Assembly: GCA_017406565.1 (NCBI GenBank)
Contig: JAFQYG010000002.1
Coordinates: 186,001 to 250,000, forward strand
DNA: 64,000 nucleotides
Reading direction: 5' to 3'
Source of the DNA: Candidatus Saccharimonadota bacterium
GTDB lineage: Bacteria > Patescibacteriota > Saccharimonadia > Saccharimonadales > Saccharimonadaceae
Under the pieces are notes generated by a model. That model searched no databases, was not told the DNA's origin, and worked only from the letters and a program-made list of their open reading frames with translations. Of the stretch, positions 9,094 through 17,502 are shown piece after piece. Both the position numbers and the translations under genes were made by a program. Numbering within the stretch: the stretch's first letter is position 1; each line of letters opens with the position of its first letter.

Positions 9094-9179
9094 TGGTGCT
9101 GGAGGTTGGACTCGAACCAACGAAGCGCGAAGCGCGAGAGATTTACAGTCTCTTGTCATTGCCACTAGACGACTCCAGC
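9094..9179 (-). tRNA. tRNA-Tyr (GTA)
   Basis: Class II tRNA with an encoded CCA. The acceptor arms GCTGGAG/CTCCAGC pair fully. The anticodon stem AGAGA/TCTCT carries the loop CTGTAAA (anticodon GTA), and there is a long variable arm rich in GCG. The T arm GTTGG/CCAAC encloses TTCGAGT. Its 3' end is copied at 6822-6846 and 8914-8931. Confidence 0.95.
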
Positions 9180-9259
9180 GTACGTATATATTATATATTA
9201 TTTATTTGGTAAAAGCAACCTTTTTACAAAAATATTATTATATGATACAATTAACTCAC

Positions 9260-9334
<75 letters not shown>

Positions 9335-9397
9335 TAGTAATCTCTTTTGAGATTGTTTTTTGTTTAACTGTATCGAAAATGAATGTATAATAGATTT

Positions 9398-10759
9398 ATG
9401 GGGAAGGTCTATATTGCAATTGATTTGAAATCTTTTTATGCTTCTGTTGAATGTGTTGAGCGTGGACTTGATCCATTAAAAGCTAAACTTGTGGTGGCAG
9501 ATGAATCTCGCACTGAAAAGACAATTTGTCTTGCGGTTTCTCCTGCTTTGAAAGAACTAGGTATTTCAGGTCGAGCAAGATTATATGAAGTTTTACAAAA
9601 AGTCCCGCGGGATAGTTTTATTATCGCCAAACCTCGGATGCGTAAATATATGGAAATCTCGGCGAAAATATTTGAAATTTACGCAAGTTTTGTAGCGACT
9701 CGTGACATGCATGTTTATTCTGTAGATGAAGTTTTTATAGACGCTACGAGCTATCTTAAAAATTATCAGATTACGGCGCATGAGTTTGCTAGGATAATGA
9801 TTAATGAAGTTTTGAAGCAAACTGGTATTACTGCTACAGCGGGGATTGGCAGTAATATGTATCTTGCAAAAATTGCAATGGATATTGAAGCTAAACACAT
9901 GAAACCGGATAAAAATGGAGTGAGAATAGCAGAGTTAGATGAAAAATCGTATCGTAAAAAGCTGTGGGATTATCAACCGATTACAGATTTTTGGCGTATA
10001 GGTCATGGATATAAAAAGCGACTCCTTGATCTCGGTATATATACGATGGGCGAATTAGCACGCTATTCTTTGACTGGTTCAGATAAACTATATGCAACGT
10101 TTGGTAAAAATGCGGAGCTTCTGATTGATCATGCTTGGGGGTATGAACCTGTAGAAATGAAAGATATTAAAAGTTATGTAGCAGAGAATCACAGTGTTTC
10201 TTTGGGCCAAGTATTATCAGAACCGTATGATTTTGATAAAGCGCGTAATATTATGTTAGAAATGGTCGACGCCTTGGTACTTGATCTTGTAAACAAAAAT
10301 TTGGTTACAGATCAGATTGTTCTTACTGTTGTTTATGATATTTCTACTATGAAAAAGTATTTTGGAGAGACACAAAAAGATTATTATGGTCGGACAATAC
10401 CAAAGCATGCACACGGAACAGCTAATCTAGGTTTTTTTAATGCATCCTTTAAAACTATAGCTAAAAAAACTTCGGAGCTATTTGATATGATTGTTAACCC
10501 TGAATTATCGATTAGGCGTATTTATGTAGTGGCAAATCATGTGCGTTATGATGCCGTAAAACCTTATCCTATGCAATTAGGACTATTTGATGATCCTATT
10601 GAACGCGAGAAAGAATTAAAAAAGGAATTAAATCGGCAAAAAGCAATTTTAAAAATAAAGCATCGTTATGGTAAAAACGCGATTCTTAGAGGTATTAACT
10701 TTGAAGAAGGAGCAACGATGCGTGAGCGTAATCAGCAAGTTGGAGGACATAAAGCATGA
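9398..10759 (+). CDS. Y-family DNA polymerase (DinB/UmuC-like)
   Basis: A lesion-bypass DNA polymerase of 453 aa. The metal-binding residues are visible: Asp9 in AIDLKSFYASVE, and Asp110-Glu111 in YSVDEVFID. The little-finger region follows. The length and the early FYASVE motif fit the UmuC/UvrX branch common in Firmicutes and mobile elements. ATG 9398 is chosen because TATAAT (9386-9391) ends six bases upstream; an in-frame ATG at 9383 would put the promoter in the coding sequence. The 3' end overlaps a YolD-like gene by 4 nt (ATGA), a known pairing in Firmicutes that supports a shared DNA-damage role. Confidence 0.92.
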   Translation: MGKVYIAIDLKSFYASVECVERGLDPLKAKLVVADESRTEKTICLAVSPALKELGISGRARLYEVLQKVPRDSFIIAKPRMRKYMEISAKIFEIYASFVATRDMHVYSVDEVFIDATSYLKNYQITAHEFARIMINEVLKQTGITATAGIGSNMYLAKIAMDIEAKHMKPDKNGVRIAELDEKSYRKKLWDYQPITDFWRIGHGYKKRLLDLGIYTMGELARYSLTGSDKLYATFGKNAELLIDHAWGYEPVEMKDIKSYVAENHSVSLGQVLSEPYDFDKARNIMLEMVDALVLDLVNKNLVTDQIVLTVVYDISTMKKYFGETQKDYYGRTIPKHAHGTANLGFFNASFKTIAKKTSELFDMIVNPELSIRRIYVVANHVRYDAVKPYPMQLGLFDDPIEREKELKKELNRQKAILKIKHRYGKNAILRGINFEEGATMRERNQQVGGHKA

Positions 10760-10974
10760 ATATAATTGATATGCCTCATTTTCATGACCCTAAACGTCCA
10801 TTTATGAGTATGCATGATCGGGCGGGACAATTTATGCCGTTTAAATCGCTAAGAGGTTTTGACGATGATATTAATGATAAAACCAATAATCTGCTCGATC
10901 AGGAATGGGAGAAAATTATTTATGATGAAGAGTATGATCTGGATTATTCTCTAGATGATGATGGTGATGTTTAG
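10756..10974 (+). CDS. YolD-like small protein
   Basis: A 72-aa acidic protein with the motif HDRAGQFMPFKSLRGFDDDI, closely resembling the core of YolD-like proteins (HDRAAQF.PF.AL.GFD). These are typically encoded beside Y-family polymerases and are thought to be UmuD-like partners. It overlaps the polymerase gene by 4 nt. Its last 59 nt also overlap the 3' end of the convergent CDF transporter gene, so the Asp-rich tail here and the His-rich tail there come from the same DNA. Confidence 0.75.
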   Translation: MNIIDMPHFHDPKRPFMSMHDRAGQFMPFKSLRGFDDDINDKTNNLLDQEWEKIIYDEEYDLDYSLDDDGDV

Positions 10975-11572
10975 AAATATGGGGGAAGATAAATTCGAGA
11001 CCAATTTTAATAATGATTAAAGCAATTAAAATACTTGCGTATGATTCAATATTAATATTAAAGATTAGATAAATAATAATTGAAGCTAATACGACGATGG
11101 AAATCCAGGTGTCATTCATTGTTTCAGCGCCAGAGGCGATTAAAACATTAGATTTAATACTTTTGCCAGTGTTTTTAAGGTATTGTGCTAACAAGAATTT
11201 TGCAGCGATTGAGGCTACTAAGATAATGATTGTTGCGACGGAATAGTTGAGTTCTTCGGGCGTAATGATGTTTTTGATAGAATCAATTATCAATTCAATA
11301 CCTAGTGCGATTATTATTAAAGCAATAATTATCGTAGTAATACGTTCAATTTTTTCACGTTTTTCGGTAAATTTTTTATGATTTGCAATTTTTTCACTGA
11401 TAATTATTAAGAATCCTGAAATTGAATCAATTAGACTATGGATAGCATCAGAAACGATTGCTAGTGAATTTGCAAAAATACCAACTACAATATTGAATAC
11501 TGCAAGCAGGAAATTTGTAAATATAAAAATATAACCAGATTTTTGGATAATCTTGCTACGTGAATTTTTCAT
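10916..11572 (-). CDS. Cation diffusion facilitator (CDF) family transporter
   Basis: A 218-aa inner-membrane protein with six hydrophobic helices. It probably exports a divalent metal by proton exchange. Helix 2 carries SDAIHSLID (HxxxD metal site). The partner site in helix 5 reads AETMNDTW (ExxxD), where Zn-type members usually have HxxxD, so the metal preference is uncertain. The cytoplasmic C-terminal domain is almost absent and is replaced by a His-rich tail with five consecutive His, a plausible metal sensor or chelator. That tail is encoded in the region overlapping the YolD-like gene. Confidence 0.8.
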   Translation of the reverse strand: MKNSRSKIIQKSGYIFIFTNFLLAVFNIVVGIFANSLAIVSDAIHSLIDSISGFLIIISEKIANHKKFTEKREKIERITTIIIALIIIALGIELIIDSIKNIITPEELNYSVATIIILVASIAAKFLLAQYLKNTGKSIKSNVLIASGAETMNDTWISIVVLASIIIYLIFNINIESYASILIALIIIKIGLEFIFPHISKHHHHHLENNPDHTLHHK

Positions 11573-11594
11573 ACTATTATTTTAACATAGGTTT

Positions 11595-11600
11595 GTTATA
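11595..11600 (+). promoter_or_regulatory. -10 box of the SDR gene
   Basis: TATAAT lies 25 nt before the ATG, with a clear AAAGGAG ribosome-binding site between. This is a conventional leader, unlike the leaderless neighbours. Confidence 0.6.
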
Positions 11601-11625
11601 ATAGTATCAACGGAAAGGAGATAAT

Positions 11626-12387
11626 ATGTTTAATTTAAAAGGGAGAGTTGCGGTTGTTTCGGGTGCATCTTCTGGTCTTGGTCAACAAATGGCCTTGGCT
11701 TTTGCAAAACAAGGTGCTTCGCTTGTTATTTTGGCACGTCGAATTGAACGTTTGGAAGAGTTTAAGCCAAAGCTTTTAAAGGCGGGGGCAAAAGATGTCC
11801 TAGCAATTAAGTGTGATGTTACTTCTACAGATGACATCAATCGAGCTGCGAAGGCTACTGAGAAAAAATTCGGTAAGGTTGATATATTGCTTAATTGCGC
11901 TGGTTCGTCGAAGGATAAAGGTGTGATTGATATGTCAGATGAAGAATGGGATTTCACGATTGCTACAGATGAAACTTCTGTTTTTAAAATGACACGAGCG
12001 TTTGCTGCAATTATGAAGAAGAATAAATATGGTCGAATTATTAACATTGCCTCAATGTATGGCTTAGTTGGGAACACTGAGATTCATACTATTGCTTACC
12101 ATACGTCTAAGGGTGCAGTAGTAAATTTTACGAGGGCTGTTGCAGCAGAGCTTGCTACTGATGGTATCACATGCAATGCGATCTGCCCTGGCTATTTTGA
12201 AACAGAGCTCACCAAGGATGTTCTTGATACTCCACGATTTCAGGATTTTGCAAAAACCCATGTGCCGATGCAACGTTATGGCAAACCTGGTGAATTAGAT
12301 GCTGCAGCGGTATTTTTGGCGTCTGAAGAGGCGTCGTATGTGACGGGCCTAATTATGCCAGTTGATGGTGGATATACTTGTATATAA
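11626..12387 (+). CDS. Short-chain dehydrogenase/reductase (SDR), FabG-like
   Basis: A 253-aa classical SDR that uses NAD(P)(H) to oxidise or reduce a hydroxyl/keto group. The cofactor motif GASSGLG (13-19), the structural NCAG (90-93) and the catalytic Ser143, Tyr158 and Lys162 are all present. The C-terminal pattern YVTGLIMPVDGGYTCI is typical. The substrate cannot be assigned; 3-oxoacyl-ACP reductase or gluconate 5-dehydrogenase-like activity are the usual candidates. An AAAGGAG site precedes the start. The rubrerythrin gene follows after 20 nt with its own GAGGAG site, so the two may be cotranscribed. Confidence 0.88.
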   Translation: MFNLKGRVAVVSGASSGLGQQMALAFAKQGASLVILARRIERLEEFKPKLLKAGAKDVLAIKCDVTSTDDINRAAKATEKKFGKVDILLNCAGSSKDKGVIDMSDEEWDFTIATDETSVFKMTRAFAAIMKKNKYGRIINIASMYGLVGNTEIHTIAYHTSKGAVVNFTRAVAAELATDGITCNAICPGYFETELTKDVLDTPRFQDFAKTHVPMQRYGKPGELDAAAVFLASEEASYVTGLIMPVDGGYTCI

Positions 12388-12407
12388 TTAAATAAGAGGA
12401 GATTGTG

Positions 12408-12953
12408 ATGAAAACAAAATATGAAGGAACGAAGACTGAGGAAAACCTTAAGAAAGCATTTGCTGGTGAATCCGAAGCACGTAATAAATATACTTATTTT
12501 GCGTCAAAAGCTAAAAAAGATGGGTATGAGCAAATTGCTGCAATTTTCTTGGAGACAGCTGACAATGAAAAAGAACATGCTAAGATGTGGTATAAAGAGC
12601 TTCATGGTGGAGCTGTAGAAGATACGGTCACAAATCTTGAGGCGGCGGCTGATGGTGAGAATTATGAATGGACCGATATGTATGCTGAATTTGCTAAAAC
12701 AGCGAGAGAAGAAGGTTTTGAGGAGTTAGCGAAAAAATTTGAAGGTGTAGCCGAGATTGAGAAACACCATGAAGAGCGTTATCGCAAGCTATTGAAGAAT
12801 ATTAACGATAAAAAAGTTTTCTCGCGTGATGGTGAATCTATTTGGATTTGTCGTAATTGTGGGCATATTGTAGTCGGGAAAGAGGCGCCTGAGGTTTGTC
12901 CGGTCTGTGCGCATCCTAGAGCATATTTCGAAATCAAGGCAGAAAACTATTAA
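12408..12953 (+). CDS. Rubrerythrin
   Basis: A non-heme iron peroxidase that reduces hydrogen peroxide. It has 181 aa. A ferritin-like four-helix domain (about 1-135) carries Glu and His ligands in [19 protein letters not shown] and [11 protein letters not shown] rubredoxin-like Fe(SCys)4 domain follows with Cys148, 151, 164 and 167. The gene suits an anaerobic or host-associated lifestyle with oxygen exposure. ATG 12408 fits the upstream AAGAGGAG site; a GTG at 12405 is less likely. A strong terminator follows directly. Confidence 0.93.
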   Translation: MKTKYEGTKTEENLKKAFAGESEARNKYTYFASKAKKDGYEQIAAIFLETADNEKEHAKMWYKELHGGAVEDTVTNLEAAADGENYEWTDMYAEFAKTAREEGFEELAKKFEGVAEIEKHHEERYRKLLKNINDKKVFSRDGESIWICRNCGHIVVGKEAPEVCPVCAHPRAYFEIKAENY

Positions 12954-12964
12954 TATTGAAAAAT

Positions 12965-12985
12965 GCCCCTTCGGGGGCCTTTTTT
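12965..12985 (+). terminator. Rho-independent terminator after rubrerythrin
   Basis: GCCCC-TTCG-GGGGC stem-loop followed by CTTTTTT. Confidence 0.85.
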
Positions 12986-12987
12986 GA

Positions 12988-13063
12988 TGGAGCCGTGAGC
13001 CAGGCTTGAACTGGCGACCTGCCGCTTACAAGGCGGCTGCTCTACCAACTGAGCTATCACGGC
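12988..13063 (-). tRNA. tRNA-Thr (TGT)
   Basis: The acceptor GCCGTGA pairs with TCACGGC. The anticodon stem GCCGC/GCGGC carries the loop CTTGTAA (anticodon TGT). CCA is encoded. It converges on the rubrerythrin terminator. Confidence 0.95.
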
Positions 13064-13183
13064 CTAGAGTAATTATAACACATTTTTATTGAATTTTACA
13101 AGAGTTAAAGCACTTGCATTATTGAGGATAGTCTATATAATAATAAGTATAAGTTTAATACATGCGAGGTGTTGTAGAGGTAG

Positions 13184-16100
13184 ATGTTGGGTATATCAAA
13201 CAGGAATGGTGTGCGTTTGCGATTTAGTCTTGTTTGCCTTTTGTTTGTAGGCGTTACTGTTTTTTGTAGCTTAGTTTCTTCCCATAGTGTTTTTGCAGCA
13301 GCAAAGCAAAGTACTATTACAGTGAATATGACTCAAGGTATACTTGATATTTCATTGACTCCTGATATTGATGGTAGGTTTGGTAAATCTGCAAACTCAA
13401 CAATCGACGTTAACACTGATAATTATACTGGTTATTCCATGAAGATAGTTTCAACGGGGTCCACTAGCTTAGTGGATACTAACGATGATGAAATTCAATC
13501 TATTAATTCCGCAATAAATGAATCAACCTTTGTTTCTGATAATAACTATGTTAATAAATGGGGGTATGTTCCTAGTCAATACATCGACGAAAACACTATT
13601 GTGAGTAATACTAATTATTTACCAGCACCTTCTTTAGAGGGGGATTTACTAGCAAAAACTAATGTGGCAAACAGTGCTGATGATACATATACTCTGTCTT
13701 TCGGTGCGAAGGTTGATCACCAATTACCTCCTGGGACATATCAATATACTTTTGTTTTACAGATTGTGGCTAATCCAATTGTATACAATATTACTTATGA
13801 CGATAATACTTCTGATAATGTTACTAATATGCCCACTCCAAATCCGCAAATTGTTAATATAGATGGTGGTACTCCGGTTCAGGACAGCTATGCTACTCTG
13901 AGTGAAAATACACCGATTAGAGATGGGAAGAGATTTGCTGGATGGTGTGACGTGGCTACGACCATAGACCCTGACACGGGTGATGATTTATGTTCGGGTG
14001 TGACATATTCTGCCAGTTCAGATTTGCCAATTGATCAGACCGCAGGCCCGAATATTACACTTTATGCTATTTGGAGAGAAGAAGCATATGTGTGTAAGAT
14101 TGCGGCCGCATTGCATACAGAAACTTGTGGTTGGGGCGCTTCGGATTCTTCGAAAGGATGTCGTGCTGCTGGTTTTTCATCGGGAGACACCATTGTTTAT
14201 GGTAATATAGTCGAATCGAATACTAAAGTTTATGGTGATGCTTATAACTGCGATATTAATTATGATGGGGTTTTTGATGAGAATACAGAGAGATTCTATT
14301 ATATCGGAGAAGATGGGACTAATGCTTCTTTAGTATATTATATGAACGAACCAGATGATGATAATTATGCGTGGGATGCAGCTTTAGAAGTTATGCCGGA
14401 TAGTACTTTATGGTCGAACCCAAATTTGATTTCGCAAGGTACCAAGGTTGCTAGATTTATGACTGTAAATGAAATATCTACAATATGTAATGGGACAAAT
14501 AGAATTGTACGAAGAATCGATAATACTTCAAAAGCTAACTGTGGCTATATTGCGGAACAGTCTTCTTATGCATTCCCAAGTGGTAAACATGATACGATTT
14601 GGCTTGATCGAGTGAATAATACAAATAGACGTATTCATCTTAGAGATGGCCAAACTATTGGAACTCCTGGTAGCACCAGTAAAAATGGTGTTCGCCCTGT
14701 GATTGGCGTTCCGCTAGATAAAATAGAACCATATTCTGCAGCGTATATTATCAGCTTTGATGCACATAATGAAACTGATGCAACTATTGTAAGAATAAAA
14801 CAAGGCGCTGCTCTCGGCTCAAATATTCCGGTAAATCCTACTTACACTAATCATTTGTTCCAAGGTTGGTTTACGGCAGATACTGGTGGTACTCAGATAA
14901 ATGCTTTGACTATACCTTCTAGCGATACGACTTATCATGCGCATTGGTTGAAGACTACATCTTTAGCTATACTTGCGAGGGACACTATTGCAGTAGAGCC
15001 TGAAGATAGTGTAACAATAAACGTCACAAACTCTGCCGAGCTTGAACCATATACCTTCTCTTCAAGTAATACATCAATTGCAACTGTGGATTCGTCTACA
15101 GGTGAAGTATCTGGTGTTGCCGAAGGAACCACTACTATTATTATGACGGGTTCTATTTCTGGGGCCACTAAGACAATTACTGTTAATGTAACTGAGGAAA
15201 TACTGCCGGTAACTCAAGCAATCATTGAAAATGATGACTTGACAATATATGTAGGCGAACAGACCTCTGTGGCCATCGATAATCTTGATGAACTAGAGCC
15301 CTATATTTTCTCGTCAGATAACTCTTCGATAGCCACAGTAGATACATACACTGGAGTAATTACTGGTGTAGGAATAGGTGTCACTAATATTATTATGACT
15401 GGTGAAAAATCTGGTTTAACTAAAAGTTTAGAGGTGAATGTTGTCGCGGTGCCTGCAATAATGCACACTGTTACTTTCAATGCGAATGGCGGTTCGTTTA
15501 ACGATCCAAGTGACGGTTCAAAACAAGTTGAGGAAAGCACTGCTGTAGGTGTTATGCCCACTCCAACAAGATCTGACTATATGTTCTTCGGCTGGTATAA
15601 GGACGACGGTACTTTTTATCAAGAAGTTTATCCAGAGGAAGAAATCAATGATGACGTGACTTATTATGCTAAATGGATAGAAAACTCTGGAAATTTCCAG
15701 ATTAAATTCGCCGAAACTAATGTTTGTAACTTTACAGGAACGGCAGTATCTGGAGATTACTGTAGCCATATTTCTGACTCTTCGTATTACATAGATACAA
15801 ATATTAAATTGCTTAATGACGCTAATTATGAAAAAGACTTTGAAATTGGGTTTAATATTGTAGAGTACTCTCCTTCCAGTCAAATACCTACTTCTGGAAA
15901 TGCTGGCGGATCTCAAGCGACATTTGTTAGTTCAAAAGCAGAGGACAGTGCCAATGATTATCCTGGGTTTGTACTTCGTCGAAGTGGCACAAGTCTTCAA
16001 CTTACTGCTAGATGGAAAGGCGATACTAACAATGCGGTAACATTCTCTTCTGCAGCGCATTCAGTCAAGATATCTAGACGTAAAGAAGAAGCTACTCCAG

Positions 16101-16291
16101 GAAATATAACTTATAAAATTTATTACACAGTTGATGGTGTTGAAAGATTATTCCAAGATGTTACGGATAAGACTAAGCTTCCAATTGAAACGAAAGTTTG
16201 GTTTGGTGGGGCAGTTAATGCTGATGGTATTTCACCGATGCGGCCACTTGTAGCAAAACTCACTGATATGTATGTAAAACTCGAGGAATAA
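13184..16291 (+). CDS. Secreted surface protein with InlB-type repeats, Big2 domains and C-terminal lectin-like domain
   Basis: A 1035-aa exported protein. A signal peptide (about residues 1-39, ending ...VFAAAK) precedes the beta domain also found in the 3504 and 59848 proteins (about 40-200). A first InlB/Listeria-Bacteroides repeat (about 205-295, ending LYAIW) and a Cys-containing module (about 300-505) follow. Next come a second InlB repeat (to about 595), two Big2-like Ig domains (about 600-765) and a third InlB repeat (about 770-850). The last domain, about 180 residues, is LamG/concanavalin-like. No C-terminal membrane helix or sorting motif is visible. It is likely an adhesin for the bacterial host or animal mucosa, by inference from domains. 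TATAAT at 13136-13141 gives a leader of roughly 40 nt. Confidence 0.8.
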   Translation: MLGISNRNGVRLRFSLVCLLFVGVTVFCSLVSSHSVFAAAKQSTITVNMTQGILDISLTPDIDGRFGKSANSTIDVNTDNYTGYSMKIVSTGSTSLVDTNDDEIQSINSAINESTFVSDNNYVNKWGYVPSQYIDENTIVSNTNYLPAPSLEGDLLAKTNVANSADDTYTLSFGAKVDHQLPPGTYQYTFVLQIVANPIVYNITYDDNTSDNVTNMPTPNPQIVNIDGGTPVQDSYATLSENTPIRDGKRFAGWCDVATTIDPDTGDDLCSGVTYSASSDLPIDQTAGPNITLYAIWREEAYVCKIAAALHTETCGWGASDSSKGCRAAGFSSGDTIVYGNIVESNTKVYGDAYNCDINYDGVFDENTERFYYIGEDGTNASLVYYMNEPDDDNYAWDAALEVMPDSTLWSNPNLISQGTKVARFMTVNEISTICNGTNRIVRRIDNTSKANCGYIAEQSSYAFPSGKHDTIWLDRVNNTNRRIHLRDGQTIGTPGSTSKNGVRPVIGVPLDKIEPYSAAYIISFDAHNETDATIVRIKQGAALGSNIPVNPTYTNHLFQGWFTADTGGTQINALTIPSSDTTYHAHWLKTTSLAILARDTIAVEPEDSVTINVTNSAELEPYTFSSSNTSIATVDSSTGEVSGVAEGTTTIIMTGSISGATKTITVNVTEEILPVTQAIIENDDLTIYVGEQTSVAIDNLDELEPYIFSSDNSSIATVDTYTGVITGVGIGVTNIIMTGEKSGLTKSLEVNVVAVPAIMHTVTFNANGGSFNDPSDGSKQVEESTAVGVMPTPTRSDYMFFGWYKDDGTFYQEVYPEEEINDDVTYYAKWIENSGNFQIKFAETNVCNFTGTAVSGDYCSHISDSSYYIDTNIKLLNDANYEKDFEIGFNIVEYSPSSQIPTSGNAGGSQATFVSSKAEDSANDYPGFVLRRSGTSLQLTARWKGDTNNAVTFSSAAHSVKISRRKEEATPGNITYKIYYTVDGVERLFQDVTDKTKLPIETKVWFGGAVNADGISPMRPLVAKLTDMYVKLEE

Positions 16292-16335
16292 GTAAACTAA
16301 TTAATTAGCGGTAAGGTTGTGCTATAATATTCTTT

Positions 16336-17502
16336 ATGGATATAGTGTTTATGATAATCGGCGGGGTGATAATTATTTTGCTTGCAATTGTAATTGCGCT
16401 TCTTCTTCGTAAAAATAATAATAGTGCCGAATTGGCTAATTATAAGGCCATGGAAGAGCGTTTAATACGCATGGAGGGTGAAGTTGGTAAAATTAATCCA
16501 TCGATTGATCGGAATTTTCGTGAGAATCGTAAAGAAATCTCAGAAAATCTAGAGCGGATGCAAAATAGTAATGCCAAGAGTATTGAGCAACTTCGAACTG
16601 GGAACGAAAAGAAATTAGAAGAAATGCGTGAAACTGTAGATGAAAAACTAAAAGCATCCGTAGAGAAACGATTTAATGAAAGTTTTAAGTCGATATCAAC
16701 ACAGCTGACACAGGTATATCAAGGTCTTGGTGAAGTTAAAACGATGACCTCGGAAGTCGGAAGTTTGAAGAAGGTGATGGAGGGTGTGAAAACGCGTGGA
16801 ATCTATGGTGAGGTACAACTTGGTGCAATTATTGAGGATATATTGAATAAGTCTCAATATGAAGAAAATGTAATTACTAAAAAAGGTAGCGGTGATCGTG
16901 TCGAGTTCGCTATTAAAATGCCAGGGAAGGATGTCGACAATGTCGTATATCTTCCAATTGATTCAAAATTTCCAGTTGAGAACTATTCAAGATTATTGGC
17001 GGCTTATGATAATGGAGAAAAATCTGAAATCGATAAGTATTCAAAAGCTTTGGCATCCGATGTAAAAGAACAAGCAAAAAAAATTTCGACAAAATATTTA
17101 GATCCGCCAATGACGACTGATTTTGGGATGATGTTTGTGCCTACAGAATCGTTATACGCTGAAATATTGCGAATCCCAGGTCTTTCGGACGAGATTAGAC
17201 AGAAATACCATGTTTCCGTAACCAGCCCTTCGACTTTACCGGTTGCTTTGAATGGGCTTTTGATGGGCTTTAAAACTGTTGCAATTGAAAAACGTTCTGC
17301 TGAAGTTTGGCAAACGCTTGGGGCAGTCAAAACACAATTCGGTAAATTTTCAGAATTGTTGGAGGGAGTACAGAAAAAGTTACAAGAATCTGCTAATAAA
17401 ATTGAATCTGCTAAAACAACTTCTCGTACAATTGAACGGAAACTCAAAAATGTTGAAGAATTACCGGAGAGTGAATCTGTAAAACTGATTGGTGAGGTGT
17501 AG
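16336..17502 (+). CDS. rmuC: RmuC-family DNA recombination protein
   Basis: A 388-aa homologue of RmuC, a membrane-anchored nuclease-fold protein that limits recombination at inverted repeats in E. coli. It has an N-terminal membrane helix (about 2-24), a coiled coil (about 30-145) and the RmuC core with GIYGEVQLGAIIEDIL, VYLPIDSKFP and MMFVPTESLYAE. TATAAT at 16323-16328 ends seven bases before ATG, predicting a leaderless mRNA. The next gene starts directly after the stop, so the two form an operon. Confidence 0.92.
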   Translation: MDIVFMIIGGVIIILLAIVIALLLRKNNNSAELANYKAMEERLIRMEGEVGKINPSIDRNFRENRKEISENLERMQNSNAKSIEQLRTGNEKKLEEMRETVDEKLKASVEKRFNESFKSISTQLTQVYQGLGEVKTMTSEVGSLKKVMEGVKTRGIYGEVQLGAIIEDILNKSQYEENVITKKGSGDRVEFAIKMPGKDVDNVVYLPIDSKFPVENYSRLLAAYDNGEKSEIDKYSKALASDVKEQAKKISTKYLDPPMTTDFGMMFVPTESLYAEILRIPGLSDEIRQKYHVSVTSPSTLPVALNGLLMGFKTVAIEKRSAEVWQTLGAVKTQFGKFSELLEGVQKKLQESANKIESAKTTSRTIERKLKNVEELPESESVKLIGEV

